DNA of 64,000 bases from Saccharomycopsis malanga (GCA_004014935.1 CP025325.1:682001-746000); one strand, 5' to 3'. Shown: positions 9,039 through 21,387, counted from the first letter of the stretch. The notes: generated by a model not told the origin, from the letters alone. Numbers and translations: made by a program.

Positions 9039-9233
9039 ATTAAAACAGTGAGATACCGAAAAAGGGATACCAAAGGCTCTAGACTACTGTAGACCATGGC
9101 TTGAGTATTGCCTGATAAATCTAGCAAATAAAAAATAGGAAATAAGGAGATCCAAGAGAGGAGCTGTTAGAAGAGGGAAACACGGAAAAAGGCGGTGTAA
9201 GCTGTTTTTTTGATCAAACCATAGAAATAGAAG
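9039..9233 (+). repeat. Dispersed repeat family D
   Basis: Shares TAAACAGTGAGAT, CAAAGGCTCTAGAC, an AATAGGAAATAAGGAGAT stretch and a closing GATCAAACCATAG with the copy at 40.4-40.65 kb. Non-coding. Confidence 0.6.
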
Positions 9234-9263
9234 AATATAGAAGTCTAACACCAATTTTACCAC

Positions 9264-9500
9264 CAATAATAAATAATAATAGATTATATTTCGAGCCCAA
9301 CACATATCAGCTTTGTACATACGCACCATGTCTAAAGGGACTTGGTAATCACTAGACTTTGGTTAGGCAGTTGTACTTGTCTGGTTAGCAATGTAAAAAG
9401 TGTTCATCTTGGGAATCGAACCCGGGTTCCTCTTCTAGCAATATCCGTTGAACGATCCTTCTCCTAGAGCCCTGACCACTGAGCCATCCAGCCCAGTGGC
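9264..9500 (-). repeat. SINE-A copy with well-kept head
   Basis: On the minus strand: GGGCTGGATGGCTCAGTGG (A box), then ACCCGGGTTCGATTCCC (perfect B box), a shortened body and an (ATT)n tail. It lies about 110 bp upstream of VPS10. Confidence 0.8.
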
Positions 9501-9611
9501 TTACAAACCATCGCACATAACCTTTAGGGTGGCGAGGCCACTTGTTAAGGCTAAGCGCCCATTACCATCAAAACCAAACGACGGTACCAACGACCAAAGA
9601 CCAATTGAACA

Positions 9612-12600
9612 ATGTTGATGCTATATTGGATGCTCAGCTGCCTCGCTGTGGCGATGGCGTTTGAACCGCGGGTGGCGTCCAGTAAGTTTGACCATGGGCT
9701 GCAGCAAATTGTGTATTTTGATGACTCGTCGACAATTGTGAATCTCAATGGCCACCGGCTATACAAGTCGACTGATAATGGCGCTTCGTGGCGCGATGTG
9801 ACTTCTGAGCTTGGCGACGGTGTCGTTGTTGTTTCGCTACATGTAGACCGCTATCACAAGGAGCGGGTGTTTGTATTTACGCTGGCAAGCCAGCATTATG
9901 TGACAAATGACAAGGCGGCGTCTTGGAGACGGTTTGACTTGGACGCCAGCGCGAAGGGCGGTTTGTATTTGGTTAACGAAAACGTGAATTCGCGGAAGAA
10001 CGTGATAATCAGCGTTTTGAACTGCGCAAATCTACTAAAATGCGAAAACACGTATTACTATACGGACGACGAGTTTGAGACCAACGCGAAGAAACTCGTC
10101 GACAACGTCGAGTTCTGTCTGTTTACCGCCACCAGAACCAACCGGGCCGACGACTCCCACGTCTTGTGTGCCCGGGCGGTCCGTAGCCAGCACGGCAGAG
10201 TCAAAAACACCGTGCTTGTGTCGTCCAGCGACTGGTTCCGGTCGTCCAGCACCATCAGCACCTTCTCCGACACCTTTGTGTACGACATCGAGCTTGTAGA
10301 GTCCTTTGTGGTTGTCAAGGCCTTCGCCGACCGCTACACCAGCCTGTATGTCGACTTGTATGTCTCTGTGGACGGCAAACTGTTCCAGAAGGCCCATTTT
10401 CCAGGCGACCTCAAGAGCAAATCCTTTGAAATCTTGCCTTCCAGCGACCACTCGCTCTACGTGCTGGTCTGGGGCTTCAAAAAACAGCTGCGCGGTGACG
10501 CCTCCAGCATCGTCTCCGACTTGTACGTCTCCGATTCCGACGGCATCACTTTCCGTAGACTCGGCCCTGTCGGCTCCGACTTTTACGGCTTCCACTCCAT
10601 GGAAAAAATCAACCTAGAAGGCGCCCTATTAGGAAACGCCATGACAAACCACTTGTTCTCTCACAAAATCTCCTCCATGATATCTTTTGATGACGGAAGA
10701 TCGTGGGACTACTTGAATTACACCACTGGCGCCAATTCTAAAAGCCCAAACTGCAACTCTGAGCCCTGCCGCTTAAACCTTCTTTCCATCACCGAAATGA
10801 CCGGCGACGGCCACTTCCAAAGCGGCCCTACCCCCGGTATCCTCCTCGGCGTCGGCGCCATAGACTCCTCCCTCATCTGGGACTCCAAAAAACTCGCCAC
10901 GTGGATATCACGTGATGGCGGCCACAGTTGGTCGATGACGTTGGAGATGCCGTGTGTTTTTTCCATGGGCGACCAAGGCAACGTCATTGTTGCCGTGCCT
11001 TATTATTTCAACAGCAAGGACCGTTCTTTGGACCGCTCCGAGTTCTTTTACAGTTTCGATCAGGGTAATTCCTGGAAAACCGGTAAGCTAGACCGTAATA
11101 TCATTCCGACCTTGCTCACTACCACTGTTGACGGGTCTTCGACTTCGTTTTTGTACAGTGGCTTTGATGCCGAGGACGTGTCCCATTTCTACACCTATGC
11201 GTTGGATTTCTCCGAGGCGTTTCCGACTTGCCGCGCCTCCGACTTTGAGCAGTTTTCCGTGCCTCGCTGTGTCATGGGCCACCAACAGTCTTTCCGTCGC
11301 CGGAAACAGAACGCCCAGTGTTTTGTCAACAAATTGTACGAGGACGTGGTTCCCCAGACCGAGCCTTGTAAATGTACCCGTCAGGATTATGAATGCCTGA
11401 AAGGCTTCTTCTACGAGAATGCCACTTGTGTTGCCGATTTGCAATATTTCCGCCGCTGGTGCTCTGACCACCGCAGCCACCGTGCCAAGACCCCTCGGAT
11501 TACCAAAATCCCCGGAAACACTTGCCAGACCGACCTCGAACTTGCCGACGACGATTACTGGTCGTTGGACTGCACGGAAGTCTTGAAAACCGCATCCGTC
11601 GATATCCGTACAAGCCGGAATCCGTTGTCCGGATCCGTAGTCCAGTACGTCTACCTCCGGCAGTCTGCTGCGGATTACGGCGACGAAACCGTCGTGGTGC
11701 TAACGTCCACTGAGCGTGTTTACATCTCGCATAATGGCGGCATGGACTTCTTTTGGGCGTCGGTGAACGGAGCAAACGTTGTGGCCATTGCCGAAGACCG
11801 CCATAACGGCGACCATGTCGCATTGCTCACACCGGATGCCGTCATGTATGTGTCAATTGACCGCGCCCAACTGTTTGAGGAAGTGCAGCTTCCGGCACCT
11901 GTCAACACCTTGGGTTATGTTCCGGTGGTTTTCCATCCGCACGACACCGACACTTTTATTGTCATTGGCAGAGGCCAATGTACACGAAGAGAATGCCGGT
12001 CGGTGGCATTTTTGACTAACGATGGCGGCAAAACATGGACAAAAATGCTTGAAGACGCCCGGACATGTGACTTTGCTGGCGCCCGGTTTGGATCCGCGTC
12101 AGCCGGAACCGGTCCGGTGACCAAGTCGACGACGGATCCTCAGTATATAATCTGTGAGCAGACCAACGCGGACGGATCAGTGAAAGTGTTAGGAAGCAGT
12201 AACATGTTCAAAGACACGGATGTTCATTTTGAACATGCAGTTGGAATAGCGCCAGATGATACGTTCATAGTGGCAGCAGAGATTGTGGATAATAATAGCG
12301 CTTTGAAAAGTCTTACGACGGTGGACGGCAAGACGTGGGCGCATGCCAAGTTCCCGGCAGACTTGCAGGTCTTGAAGGAACAAGCGTACACCGTGATGCG
12401 GTCAAGTACGCGGTCAGTATTGTTGCATGTGACGACAAGTAACGAGATTGGTGGGGAATATGGCAGTCTTTTGAAGAGCAATTCGAATGGGACGCTGTAT
12501 GTTCTTGTGGAGAAGCATGTGAACCGGAACACACCGGGGTATGTTGACTTTGAGAAGATTGAAGGCATTGAAGGGCTTGCGGTGGTGAATGTGGTGACGA

Positions 12601-14069
12601 ATGTAAAGGAAGTTTCGAACAACAACAAGAAGGAGAAGAAGAAGCTCAAGACTAAGATTACGCATAATGACGGAGCAGAGTGGGCTTATTTGGTGCCACC
12701 AGTGGTCGATTCAGCGGGCCAGAAGTACCAGTGCCACGGGCGTGGTCTTGAAGAATGCTCGTTAAACTTGCATGGGTTTACCGAACGGCGGGATTACCGC
12801 GACACGTACTCGTCGGGATCCGCAGTCGGAATGATGGTCGCAGTCGGCAATGTCGGACCTCATTTGCTTCCAAAAGCGTCATGTGCCACGTTTCTATCAC
12901 GCGACGGCGGCGTGACGTGGCGCGAGGTGTATTCGCGGCCCATGCAGTGGGAGTATGGTGACCAAGGCAGTATTATTATTCTTGTTGACGAGGATGCAGC
13001 TGCGACGGATGTTGTGGTGTATTCGCTTGACGAGGGGGAGACGTGGACGGAGTACAAGTTTGCCGAGAATAAGGTGAAGGTGCGGGATGTTGCAACAATC
13101 CCATCAGATACGTCACGGAGATTTGTGCTTTTTGTTGCCAGCGATGGATCGGACGATACCGTTGCCGTTGGCATTGATTTCAGCCAGATGTTTGTGCGCC
13201 AGTGTATGTTGGATGCCGCTTCGAGCGGCGATTTTGAGTACTGGACACCAAAGCACCCGTTTTTGCCCGATAATTGTCTTTTTGGGCACGAGACGCGCTA
13301 CGTGCGCCGCAAGCCGGACCGCGTGGACTGTTTTGTGGGGAACGCGCCCCTAAACGACGCCCATAAAGTGATTCGGAACTGTTCGTGCACCCGGAAAGAC
13401 TTTGAGTGTGATTACAACTTTGCACGTGCCGCAGACGGTACTTGCAAGTTGGTTGACGGGCTCCGTCCGAAGGATCCCAAGGATGTGTGTGCCGCGGCCT
13501 TTGAGTACTTTGAGCCTACGGGGTACCGCCGCATTCCGCTCACGACCTGTGTAGGAGGCAAGCAGTTGGACCGCTGGGAGTCCAAACCCTGTCCAGGAAA
13601 AGATGCTGAGTACGACCGGGAGCACCACAGCGGTTTGCACGGCGCCAATTTAGCGGTGGTGGTTCTTGTTCCGGTTGCCGTATTCTTGGCTGCCGTGTGG
13701 TTTGTCTATGACAAAGGGATCCGCCGCAATGGAGGCTGGGCACGGTTTGGACAAATCAGGTTGCAAGAGGACGCGCCAGAACGCGTTGAAAACAACTGGG
13801 TTGACAAAATTGTCAACAGTATTGTAGATTTTGGCGTAGTTGTGTTTGTAGGGGGCGCAGGCGTGGTGTCCTGGTTGAAAAAAGCCCGTAGAGAAAGAGG
13901 CCCACACTATACTTTTGTTAATCAAAACCAAGCGTTTTTGGATGACGAAGATGACATTTTGGGAGATTTGGATGAAGAAGACGAAGTGGATGATGAGGAT
14001 AACTTTATTATTAGTTCTGATCAGTTTGACGATGACGCGCAGAGTTTGAGTACTGTTAGTGGCGATTGA
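9612..14069 (+). CDS. VPS10: VPS10, sortilin-type vacuolar sorting receptor
   Basis: A 1485-residue type I membrane protein (1579 in S. cerevisiae). It has a signal peptide (residues 1-16, ending AVAMA), two Vps10 ten-bladed propeller domains with repeated Asp-box-like motifs (for example SKDNGASW-type, SRDGGHSW, THNDGAEW, SRDGGVTW), each closed by a cysteine-rich module (about 555-650 and 1200-1335), one membrane segment (about 1344-1364) and a cytosolic tail of about 120 residues that is strongly acidic at the end. Vps10 carries carboxypeptidase Y and other hydrolases from the late Golgi to endosomes and is recycled by retromer. The tail has aromatic stretches (HYTFVNQ, AFL) that could serve sorting, but the S. 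cerevisiae signals are not literally present. Confidence 0.95.
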   Translation: MLMLYWMLSCLAVAMAFEPRVASSKFDHGLQQIVYFDDSSTIVNLNGHRLYKSTDNGASWRDVTSELGDGVVVVSLHVDRYHKERVFVFTLASQHYVTNDKAASWRRFDLDASAKGGLYLVNENVNSRKNVIISVLNCANLLKCENTYYYTDDEFETNAKKLVDNVEFCLFTATRTNRADDSHVLCARAVRSQHGRVKNTVLVSSSDWFRSSSTISTFSDTFVYDIELVESFVVVKAFADRYTSLYVDLYVSVDGKLFQKAHFPGDLKSKSFEILPSSDHSLYVLVWGFKKQLRGDASSIVSDLYVSDSDGITFRRLGPVGSDFYGFHSMEKINLEGALLGNAMTNHLFSHKISSMISFDDGRSWDYLNYTTGANSKSPNCNSEPCRLNLLSITEMTGDGHFQSGPTPGILLGVGAIDSSLIWDSKKLATWISRDGGHSWSMTLEMPCVFSMGDQGNVIVAVPYYFNSKDRSLDRSEFFYSFDQGNSWKTGKLDRNIIPTLLTTTVDGSSTSFLYSGFDAEDVSHFYTYALDFSEAFPTCRASDFEQFSVPRCVMGHQQSFRRRKQNAQCFVNKLYEDVVPQTEPCKCTRQDYECLKGFFYENATCVADLQYFRRWCSDHRSHRAKTPRITKIPGNTCQTDLELADDDYWSLDCTEVLKTASVDIRTSRNPLSGSVVQYVYLRQSAADYGDETVVVLTSTERVYISHNGGMDFFWASVNGANVVAIAEDRHNGDHVALLTPDAVMYVSIDRAQLFEEVQLPAPVNTLGYVPVVFHPHDTDTFIVIGRGQCTRRECRSVAFLTNDGGKTWTKMLEDARTCDFAGARFGSASAGTGPVTKSTTDPQYIICEQTNADGSVKVLGSSNMFKDTDVHFEHAVGIAPDDTFIVAAEIVDNNSALKSLTTVDGKTWAHAKFPADLQVLKEQAYTVMRSSTRSVLLHVTTSNEIGGEYGSLLKSNSNGTLYVLVEKHVNRNTPGYVDFEKIEGIEGLAVVNVVTNVKEVSNNNKKEKKKLKTKITHNDGAEWAYLVPPVVDSAGQKYQCHGRGLEECSLNLHGFTERRDYRDTYSSGSAVGMMVAVGNVGPHLLPKASCATFLSRDGGVTWREVYSRPMQWEYGDQGSIIILVDEDAAATDVVVYSLDEGETWTEYKFAENKVKVRDVATIPSDTSRRFVLFVASDGSDDTVAVGIDFSQMFVRQCMLDAASSGDFEYWTPKHPFLPDNCLFGHETRYVRRKPDRVDCFVGNAPLNDAHKVIRNCSCTRKDFECDYNFARAADGTCKLVDGLRPKDPKDVCAAAFEYFEPTGYRRIPLTTCVGGKQLDRWESKPCPGKDAEYDREHHSGLHGANLAVVVLVPVAVFLAAVWFVYDKGIRRNGGWARFGQIRLQEDAPERVENNWVDKIVNSIVDFGVVVFVGGAGVVSWLKKARRERGPHYTFVNQNQAFLDDEDDILGDLDEEDEVDDEDNFIISSDQFDDDAQSLSTVSGD

Positions 14070-14121
14070 AAATGGATGACTTGTGTAATTGTTAATATAT
14101 TGTGTATTTGTATTGGTTTGT

Positions 14122-14152
14122 AGGCTATTGGGCTTGAAATATAATAATAATA
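14122..14152 (+). repeat. SINE-A 3' end only
   Basis: Just the tail end (CTATTGGGCTTGAAATATAA followed by TAA repeats), about 50 bp after the VPS10 stop. It is either a strongly 5'-truncated insertion or a remnant. Confidence 0.55.
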
Positions 14153-14219
14153 AGTATCTTATAATCATAATCTAAAAATTGTGGTCTTTTGCTTTGAACA
14201 AAACTCTTTCAATACAATT

Positions 14220-14828
14220 GGCATCTTATAATTTATGACAGTAAAACAACAAAAAGCAATCAACACCTATGGAATAACGTCAAGAGATAAAGAAAGTCTA
14301 TCTGAGAGGTAAAACACACCATTTTAAACAAAATGTGTGTTATTTTCGACAAAAATTACGCATTCTCTCTATTGAATAATTTATAAAAGCCAAACCTCAA
14401 AACAAATTACATTGTATAAACCTTTACTACTTGAAGAGTACAGAGATTAAAAATTTGTACGGCTTTCGTTGCTGAAAGACTCTAGAATATGATTTGAAAA
14501 AAAAAAAATCAACTTTTTGTTAAAATTGCCAGTTTTCTGTTATATCAAATATTTATTCGAAAATCTGAGTTTTCTTATTAGAAATAACACTATAATGCAG
14601 CAAACAAATTGGAAATGTTGGGGTCCGTATTTTCAAACCAAAATAGCCTAAATAGCACAGGTATAACTCATCAAAACCTTTGATGATTACTCAAAAACGT
14701 CAACAGCGGGAATCGAGTCCCAAAACCCAAAGTGAGGAACGCCACACTTGTTTTCCACCCTATTTTTGGTGTGGCGCATGGGCAAACCAACTTGGCCACT
14801 TGGAAATAGTAAGGCATTGCAATTTAGG
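14220..14828 (-). repeat. SINE-B copy 3
   Basis: On the minus strand the head reads GTGGCCAAGTTGGTTTGCCC, then a GCGCCACACC / GGTGTGGCG-like stem and GGGACTCGATTCCCGC. An AT-rich body of about 450 bp follows, colinear with the copies at 5.4, 29.5 and 60 kb. Similarity to the others is moderate, so it is an older copy. Confidence 0.65.
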
Positions 14829-14833
14829 CATAC

Positions 14834-15016
14834 TAAATAATAATAATAATATCATATTTTTCGAGCCCAGTACAAATTAGTTTCGTATATACGCGAGATG
14901 TCTAAGGGGCCTTGGTAAAGCCCAATAATGTCTTGTTAATCATGACCTTTTGATCATAGTTGACTCACCCGTGTTCCTATTAGGTCTTTTTTCTTTGAGC
15001 CATACGGCCCAGGGGC
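14834..15016 (-). repeat. SINE-A copy, internally deleted
   Basis: An (ATT)n tail at the left, the GTATATACGCGAGATGTC block, then a shortened body and a head without a clear B box. It abuts SINE-B copy 3 on the left and the copia-type fossil on the right. Confidence 0.7.
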
Positions 15017-15025
15017 ATTTCCATT

Positions 15026-18000
15026 ATGTTCAAGTTTAGAGATTTCGATATTACTGACGGTGCTTACAAAGCAAGGCTTGATGGAATCTCAAAGTTGAAT
15101 GTCAAACCAATCGCCCAATGGTTTCAATACCCATTAGACTTGTTAAAGATAATAAATAGGAAATACAAAACCATTGACTCATTCTACATTATCAAGATGT
15201 TCAAAGACTTTGTTGACCAAGCGTTCAATACGAAACACAGGATTGCTATTTGGAAATTTTCAAATACTATTATAAGGATGTTAGCTTCATAACCTTTGGT
15301 TCTAGTTTGTCGTTCTTAGCGTAAACAATCTACTCTACAATGCCCATGGATTACTCAACACTTCTTTTGCTGAAGCCATGGAAAGCTCCAACGATCCAGC
15401 TGCTGGAAATTTGGTTGAAATGAAGTCTACGTTTGATCCAAGCTTGTCATCAAGCGAGGAGTTGGTTCGATTGGCTGATACAAAGCTGAAGAAAAAGTCT
15501 ATGGTCCTCATAAACTGTTACATTTGCGGAAAACTTGGTCACATTAGAAACAAGAACTAAAATCTGTTCAACAAAAGGCAAAAAGAACTTGTGAATCTGG
15601 TTAAAGTTCCAATTGATGCTAAAGTTATTCACAACAGCGCTGGCCAAATTGTTTCAACAGATCTGTCTAAGCAAACAGAGGAAATACATCTTGTAGATGG
15701 TGTTCCTGATAAAGTGTTTAGTTTTGGAAAGTGGTGCTGGTATTAACGTTGTCAATGATTGCTCAATATTACTGAATCAAAAGATATCAAACGTCACTGT
15801 TGTTAGTTGTAGCTCTTAATTGAAGACGCCAAACTTGTTGAGACTGCTCCAAAGAACCTACTCAGTTGTCACCAATTGACAAAAAAGAATTGTGAAATTC
15901 TCTTGACCAAGCATTGTGGTTTGATCTCCAAAGATGATCAAGTAATTCAAATTCCCAAGCACGGGAAGTTTTGGGACATTGATCTATTGTCGGTTAAAAC
16001 AGTTATTGGCTCTCTGTTGTCAGATTTAGCTCTACTTGGTGATACTGATGATGCAAGAGATATTATGCAATGCCCTGTTGTGAATGGACATGCTGAATTT
16101 CAACAGCTAAAGCTCGGATTGTAGAAGCTAGTTCTATTGAAGACGGTGCAAGAGCTCCTGATTTGAAAGTTATCAAATATATGGGCTTTACCGACCAAAA
16201 CATTCAAGAAGTATTGAAAAACTCGAGAAACTTGCTCGTCTGTTGTTCAAAAACATTCCGGAAAACCAACCAACAAACCAAAAGATTCCAAAATTGATGA
16301 GATGAGTCGAGCAGATGTTGCTGGACCCTTAACAATATCTATAGTTTGATTGTCTCTGAAAGAAGATCCTCTTTTGCAGTTGTCAGACTTGCGAGATCAA
16401 AGTCAGAAGTTGGCACTAAAACCATTGAATGCGTAAAATACATGAGTAATGTGTTGAATAAGAGAATTGTCAAATCCAGGGCTGATAACGAGTTTATTAC
16501 TGAGTTGCTTAACAACTTTCTTGCAGGTAATCATAAGTATCAAAGCTATATCAAGGCTGAGTTTACTCAAGTCATCAAAATGACACATGTGAATCGTACA
16601 ATCATTGAGTAAGTCAAACTTTTGATGGCTGACAATGGAATTTCAATCATGCTGCGTTTTCGCACAAGTATTTGCCAAGAAATGGTGGTTTGACACCATA
16701 CAAGATGTTCCCAGGTCACTCAAAGACAATTGGTACAGTTGCTCTGTTTGGTTGTCGCATTTTGCAAACAATTTCAGCGCTGGAAGCAATATTATTGAAA
16801 AAGACTTCAAAGGCACCTTCTTAGGGTTTCATAAAACAACAAGAATTGCTTTCATCCTTGAAGACAATACTTGTCGAATCTTGAGAAGCTCTGCATTCAA
16901 CTTTCTTCCAAATGTCTGTTCTTTCAAAACAACTGGCGGCTACTTATTCTGCTGGTGGATCTATCGGATCTGGTAGTGTGTCTTGTTCCCCTGAGTCACC
17001 TGTTAATGAAGTCTCAAACCAAGACCAAGACAGCAATGTTCAACAAGATACTGAAAGTGAACCAAGTCCGAAATCTGATGACTCTATGGCGGAACAAAGT
17101 GAACAAGAATAAGAACAAGCAGTTACTACTATTTTTCAACTGAGTACCATCATGATTCCTTCTGCTCTGCAAGTTGTTAACAGCAGGATCTGATTCTGGT
17201 TTGATCCAGTCAATCAAAAGCCGGTGGAGAAGTACATGATGGAATTTGCTTTTGAAAATGGTGACTCCTATCACTAATAACATTGTGGCCTACCCAACAT
17301 AATATTAGTGCAAACGAGGCAAGCAAAATACTCAAGGAGCACCGCAAGGAAAGTTTAAATGATATTGGGTCAATGCCTGTCACAGCTATTGAGACAAGCA
17401 TACCATTGAAAGCCAGTGAAGGTCCAAAGATCCTGCGGGAACTTTGTAACATTAATCAACATGAAAAATTATTCAAATATGTTAACCAACAAATCTGTTC
17501 TCTTACCCAAATGAAATGCTCACTCATTTCATATGGTTTAACACCTGAACAGATTTATAAACATTGCACAGCAGCCGTTCAGCGTTTGATCGAGATTGCA
17601 CCTATCTCACTGCTCACAGATGCTTATACTTTTTTCTCAACAGGTAAAAATGAGCATTTTTCTTTCTTTCAATGATGCAAAAGATAACTTTTCGCTTTTC
17701 GTCAACTTGTAGCCTAACACAGCTTCTTTTCTTCGGCAACTTGAATCTTTCAGTCCAGATAATGTCGACTTTTAGGAATTTTGCGCCTTTATTGCTAGCA
17801 AAGATAATCAATCATTAGTACCTCAATTCAATCATTAGTATCACAATTCAATCATTAGTATCTCAATTGCCAGTCAAGTCTTCCGCTCACCTGGACAATT
17901 CGTCGAATACCAACGCTCAAACTTGCGATAAATCTTGTTCAAAAGTTTACTACACGAGTTCTAAAAAGACTCGACTTGGACAATTCCTATCACCTTTCTG

Positions 18001-20775
18001 AATGGTGAAACAATTCTCTATGATGGGAGTGAACTCAATGCTATCTTGGAACTGCTTGTCCACAATCATTCACGATCCTGAAGCACCATTGATGGAATTT
18101 GAATCGGCCTTCAGCAGCCATAGACTTTCAAAGAAAACTAGCTTAATTTCTTTCGAATACCGAAAGAAGAATTTTTCGTTACTCCTAAAGACAATCTTTT
18201 ACTTCTGGGATTTTTAGACTTTATCGAGTAACATGGCATTAAAGCTATAAAACAAGATTATCAATGGATTGACAAGGCCAACGACATTGTTTCGACTTTG
18301 CCAATACGCGTATCTTTACCTCCCAAGAGAGAGAGCGATTATGAAATTATTTTAACCGGCGAACTCTCATCCATTAAACCGAGACCTTTGCCTTGCTTAA
18401 ACATCACTCAAAGCCGCGTAGAAGAAGTCGATGAACTGTTAGAGAAGAAGTATATCGTCCCAAACAAACCGGTAAATCATTATGCTGTTCCTTTCGTTGT
18501 ATGCAAACTCTACAATACAGGGTTACGATTGGCTATTGACTACTGTGATCTGAACGCAATTATTCTTAAACTTCCTACAGATACTATCAAGTTTTCCACT
18601 CTCATTACCGAACTTGAAGGATCAGTCATGTCTAAACTCGATCTTAAAGCCGCTTATTATAATTTGCGACTTGATGAATCTACCGATTATTTGACAATTT
18701 TTAAGACTCAATCAAGTTTTCACAAATTAACAACTTCTAAGACTTGATCTGTTTTCACAAATTAACAACTTCTAAGACTTGATCAAGTTTTCACAAATTA
18801 ACAACTTCTAAGACTCAATCAGGTTTTACAAATCCAAGGTTGTCTGTTTTGGCTTAACCAACGCACCTGAATTATTCTGCCGCTTTATCAAACAATTGCT
18901 TGGACCATACCGACGGTTCGGCAGAGCATACATTGATGATATCCTTATTGTTTCTAAAGACAACGAACAACATTTCGAGCATATCAAGACTATCCTCGAC
19001 ACGTTGAGAAAAAGGGTTTGGAAATCAACGTAGAAAAGAGCCAGTTTTTCCGTCAACAGCTCAAGTATGTAGGACATTAATTATATTTACACAATAATAA
19101 ATTATCAACTTGTCCAATTTCTCCCAACCACTTCATAAGAAGACGTTACAACTGTTCCTTGGCCATACAGCGTATATTGCAGAATATGCTCCTCATTACG
19201 CAGAGTTGCTCAGTGCCTTATCAGATTTTTTACGAAAAGAAGCACGCTATAAATGGGCAGAACAATGTGACGAACTACATTAAAGAAACTTGACGTGGAA
19301 CATCAACCATGGTACCAATCATATATTGACAATTATGCGAAAGATCCTATCTACGCTCCCTACATGCCTTTCAACACGAGTAACGATACCGTAGGAAAAT
19401 CGAACGCTAAACTCCATTACGGTGACCAAACAGGCTTCATCTTCGACGACCAACAAAGACTCTGTGCTCCTAAAGATAGTGTCCAAGAACTTGCTGACTT
19501 ATATCACATAAATGCCCTCGCTGGTCTCCCAGGAATTAATCGCATGACTAAACTTTTGCTACGCAATTTCAACTTTCCCAACGCGCGTGGAATCATAGCC
19601 AAATATGTAAACAGTTGGGTCATCTGTAACAGAGTGAAAGCAAGAAATTCAAAGCAAGAAATCATTATCTTTGTCAGAAGGACGTTGGAACGTAAATGCC
19701 CTTGATGTGGTTTCAGGATCCACAACTGCAAAGTTTCATGCCAAACACCATACATACGGATAGGGCCGCTATTTTCAACAGTCAGTTAGTTGAAGGGTGT
19801 TTACATAGCCTTGATGTAGAGCATAACATGTCTGTGACAAGTCATCATCAAAGCAACGGTAAAGCTGAAAGGTACATTAGAGTGCTCCAAGATTATTTGA
19901 GATGTTATGCTAAAACCAACCCAGAATGCTTAGACTACCTTCCTCTAGCTGAATACACCGTCAACGCTACACCTTCCATCTTATTAGCTGGTAATTCTCC
20001 CTTTCAAATTGATTCAGGTTGTACACCTTTCCTGTTCATTACTGAAAATAAAGATGAACTGCTGTTGGAATTAGCTGAAATTCTCGATCGTTACACCATT
20101 ACTGCCAAAGCTGCTCTTAACCAGGCTCACACACACAATAAGAAATATTACGATTTATCGCACAAACATGTCGAGTTTGAACTTGGTAATGAAGTCTACA
20201 TTCACAGCTCAGTGGTACCTGTCCATAACAAACAACTTGTCAGGTCATTACGTACCAAGTTTAACGGTGTTTGTACCAGATTGTTCCTCATCTTCTGAGA
20301 GAACAATTGAGAATAATTTCTCACTCAATCGCTGGAACTTTGCAAATTCAGTTAGAAGTGGCATTTCATTTCCAACCAGTCTTCTCAGTCAGTTTGTTGT
20401 CAAAGCAAGAACTATTCGCTTGGAAGCTACTTATAGAGTGTTCCATTATCAAAGATCAAGCTCTTGTTTATGGTCCTCAAGGTGGCAATGTTCAGATACT
20501 TGGACAAGACTAAAACTGATGGTCTAATTTCTGATTATCCTGCTGGACAAGATTACCAGGTTCCTGTGTTTAGCGTAGTTCTAATTTATCAATTAATCCT
20601 AATTCACAATAGATTTATTAATTAAGGGTTATGCTATGTCTAAGATGAACAGAATGCTGCAAAGTGGATGCTTGGTGATGTTTAACAATCAGATTGTGTC
20701 TTGGTCAAGCACTAAACAGAAATGTGTTGCTTTCAACAGTGCAGAAGCTGAACATGTGGCATTGAGTGAGATATC
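15026..20775 (+). mobile_element. Ty1/copia-type retrotransposon fossil, interrupted
   Basis: Gag-like sequence with a zinc-knuckle relic (CYICGKLGHI), a protease-like region and copia-type integrase segments are recognisable at about 15.0-17.3 kb. A copia-type RNase H end (SWSSTKQK...SAEAEHVALS) stands at about 20.64-20.77 kb. Between these two parts lies a Ty3/gypsy-type element. The copy is broken many times and cannot be active. No terminal repeats were recognised. The number of breaks suggests an old insertion. Confidence 0.75.
17290..20580 (+). mobile_element. Ty3/gypsy-type retrotransposon fossil nested in the copia fossil
   Basis: A gypsy-type reverse transcriptase region (about 18.3-19.1 kb, with LDLKAAYYNLRL and AYIDDILIVS) is followed by an integrase region (about 19.3-20.3 kb) with a zinc-binding N-terminal part and a core containing HHQSNGKAER. 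The order RT then integrase defines Ty3/gypsy. Its presence between copia integrase and copia RNase H indicates insertion of one element into the other. It is broken many times; ends and terminal repeats were not recognised, so the limits are approximate. Confidence 0.75.
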
Positions 20776-20786
20776 ACTTTATTATA

Positions 20787-20940
20787 ATGATAATATCGTA
20801 TATTCCAAGCCCAGTACATATCAGTTTCGTGTATACGCGCTATAGCTAAGGGGACTTGGCAAATGTCCACCATAATATTCTCACCCATGTTCCTGTTAGG
20901 CCTTTTTCTCTTCTTCTAGCCATTAAGCCATCCGCCCTAC
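20787..20940 (-). repeat. SINE-A copy, internally deleted
   Basis: The tail block (CCAAGCCCAGTACATATCAG on the plus strand) and the head's lower part are present; the middle of the body is missing. It lies right at the end of the copia-type fossil, so it inserted into or beside it later. Confidence 0.7.
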
Positions 20941-21091
20941 ACCAATAATGTTTACTTAAATAGCAAGTCTATGGACTTTTTACACTGAATTTTATTAAGT
21001 TTCCTTCGAAAGATAAGATTACCATTATTGTAAGTGCAATTTCCTATTTGGGAACGCATGTAAGAAGGTGCAGGATCGTGCAGGGCGAACA

Positions 21092-21160
21092 TTGGCGATT
21101 TTGGCAAAAATCTTCAAAATCGCCTGATTTAACCCCTTGGGAAAAATTGGATTTTTGCTC
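21092..21160 (-). repeat. Fold-back element copy 3
   Basis: Contains AATCGCCTGATTTAACCCCT, the reverse complement of the core in copies 1 and 2, flanked by AAAAATC stretches. Outside block B. A CATG-rich stretch lies next to it, as in the other copies. Confidence 0.65.
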
Positions 21161-21387
21161 AGGTCTCGAGGCTCGTGCATGAACAGTGCATGAGACCCAG
21201 CAAAACGTCACGGTTGGTGCATGTAGTAGTAGTGAGCTAACTATTTCCAAGCAAATGGTTGTAAATACAGACAAGAAGTGCTTCTACTTTCAACCAATTA
21301 AAAGAAGATAAGACGGATTTGGGTAAAATAATAGCAGGCAATTAAAGAATAGAAGAAGGCTAGAGAAAGGAGCAAGTTGAGTCTTGA

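Noticed and set aside
10035-10595. Minus-strand frame inside VPS10 (186 codons)
   Set aside because: Lies wholly within VPS10 coding sequence, whose frame is supported by domain structure.
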